Shown in pieces: positions 15,060 to 15,360 of a DNA stretch of 15,360 nucleotides. The stretch comes from an uncultured Bacteroidales bacterium (GTDB taxonomy: Bacteria > Bacteroidota > Bacteroidia > Bacteroidales > P3), in NCBI GenBank assembly GCA_947177315.1, contig CAMWTX010000016.1, positions 1 through 15,360 on the forward strand, written 5' to 3'. The translations under genes were made by a program, and so were the position numbers. The notes beneath the pieces are model-generated. The model was not told the DNA's origin and made no database searches. It saw only the letters and a program-made list of their open reading frames with translations. Each line of letters starts with the position of its first letter. Position 1 is the stretch's first letter.

Positions 15060-15302
15060 TTTTCGGGGGCTTTGCCCCCCTTTCCCCTTTTTCTTTGACT
15101 TTCCCAAAGAGGGGCGCGGTGCGCCCTATCCCCCTTATGTTACTTTTCTTTGTCTTGCCAAAGAAAAGTAACCAAAAGAAAGGCGTGTCCTGCGCGGACG
15201 GCGGTCCTCAGCGGACGGCATATGGTGCTGGCTTTGGCGCGTGGCCGCCCCGCACCCTGCGCGCTTGGCCTACGCCATGGAATAACTGCCGGGCTTCGCC
15301 CG
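15060..15302 (+). repeat. Cluster of palindromes downstream of glmS, probable interspersed repeat; rest of 15055-15360 holds no gene
   Basis: The 306 bases after glmS hold no believable gene. I see five inverted repeats: GGGGGC/GCCCCC (15065-15070 with 15074-15079), CTTTG/CAAAG (15093-15097 with 15105-15109), GGGCGC/GCGCCC (15112-15117 with 15121-15126), a perfect 14-bp stem GTTACTTTTCTTTG/CAAAGAAAAGTAAC (15139-15152 with 15159-15172, 6-base loop) and CGGGC/GCCCG (15290-15294 with 15298-15302). A 9-base direct repeat GCGGACGGC occurs at 15194 and 15211. The second and fourth units share the pattern TTTTCTTTG-nCTTnCC-AAAGA. Sequence like the 14-bp stem recurs, as I recall, as a dispersed repeat in several Bacteroidetes genomes. 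None of the hairpins ends in a clean T tract, so I do not call a terminator for glmS. Confidence 0.6.
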
Positions 15303-15360
15303 CCAGAAAGGCACATTATACGAACCTGTCCTACGGAGATATAACTGCTGCATGTGCCTT

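Noticed and set aside
15055..15080. Intrinsic terminator for glmS at the GGGGGC/GCCCCC hairpin
   Set aside because: The T run precedes the hairpin instead of following it, and the sequence after it is CCTTTCCCC, not a clean T tract.
15150..15344. Open frame of 64 codons on the plus strand
   Set aside because: It starts within the 14-bp palindrome and translates into an Arg/Pro/Ala-rich sequence typical of repeat DNA; no family resemblance.

Overview
The window is a gene-dense piece of a chromosome from a member of the phylum Bacteroidota, most likely an uncultured Bacteroidales relative. No ribosomal RNA is present to fix it further. The evidence is: (i) promoters of the Bacteroidetes type, TTTG-N20-TAnnTTTG; (ii) a DUF4270 lipoprotein, a family known from this phylum; (iii) a 273-residue stand-alone 'glycogen synthase' N-domain followed by DUF4270 and glmS; (iv) an HU protein followed by an RNase G-type enzyme. 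Base composition is close to even, slightly GC-rich, and looks uniform over the coding part. I see no IS element, prophage, CRISPR array, tRNA or rRNA.

Layout, left to right. At 3-1598 lies the 3' part of a DsbD-type membrane thiol reductase, closed by a strong intrinsic terminator at 1619-1660. Next come mutY (1702-2751) and ssb (2820-3257), then an HU-family DNA-binding protein (3429-3713) with its own promoter. A second intrinsic terminator (3731-3771) sits just before a four-gene run on the same strand: rng (3786-5336), an RluA-type pseudouridine synthase (5339-6250), a GtrA-family membrane protein (6266-6778) and a large membrane glycosyltransferase-like protein with a tetratricopeptide tail (6784-8916). 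Gaps within this run are 2, 15 and 5 bases, so it is probably one transcript. recJ (8923-10734) lies on the minus strand and converges on that run with only 6 bases between stop codons. From the recJ side a divergent promoter region leads into a second plus-strand operon: glycogen-synthase-like protein (10958-11779), DUF4270 lipoprotein (11784-13193) and glmS (13201-15054). The last 306 bases hold no gene but a cluster of palindromes that looks like an interspersed repeat.

Functional themes are genome maintenance (MutY, SSB, HU, RecJ), RNA processing and modification (RNase G, pseudouridine synthase), envelope redox and envelope sugar metabolism (DsbD, GtrA plus membrane glycosyltransferase, GlmS, DUF4270 lipoprotein). 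Most of it is ordinary housekeeping. The parts most worth a second look are the membrane glycosyltransferase fused to periplasmic TPRs next to a GtrA flippase-like gene, the enlarged iron-sulfur loop of MutY, the degenerate single-domain 'glycogen synthase', the terminator placed directly before rng, and the palindromic repeat after glmS. I found no convincing sign of a wholly new multi-gene system.
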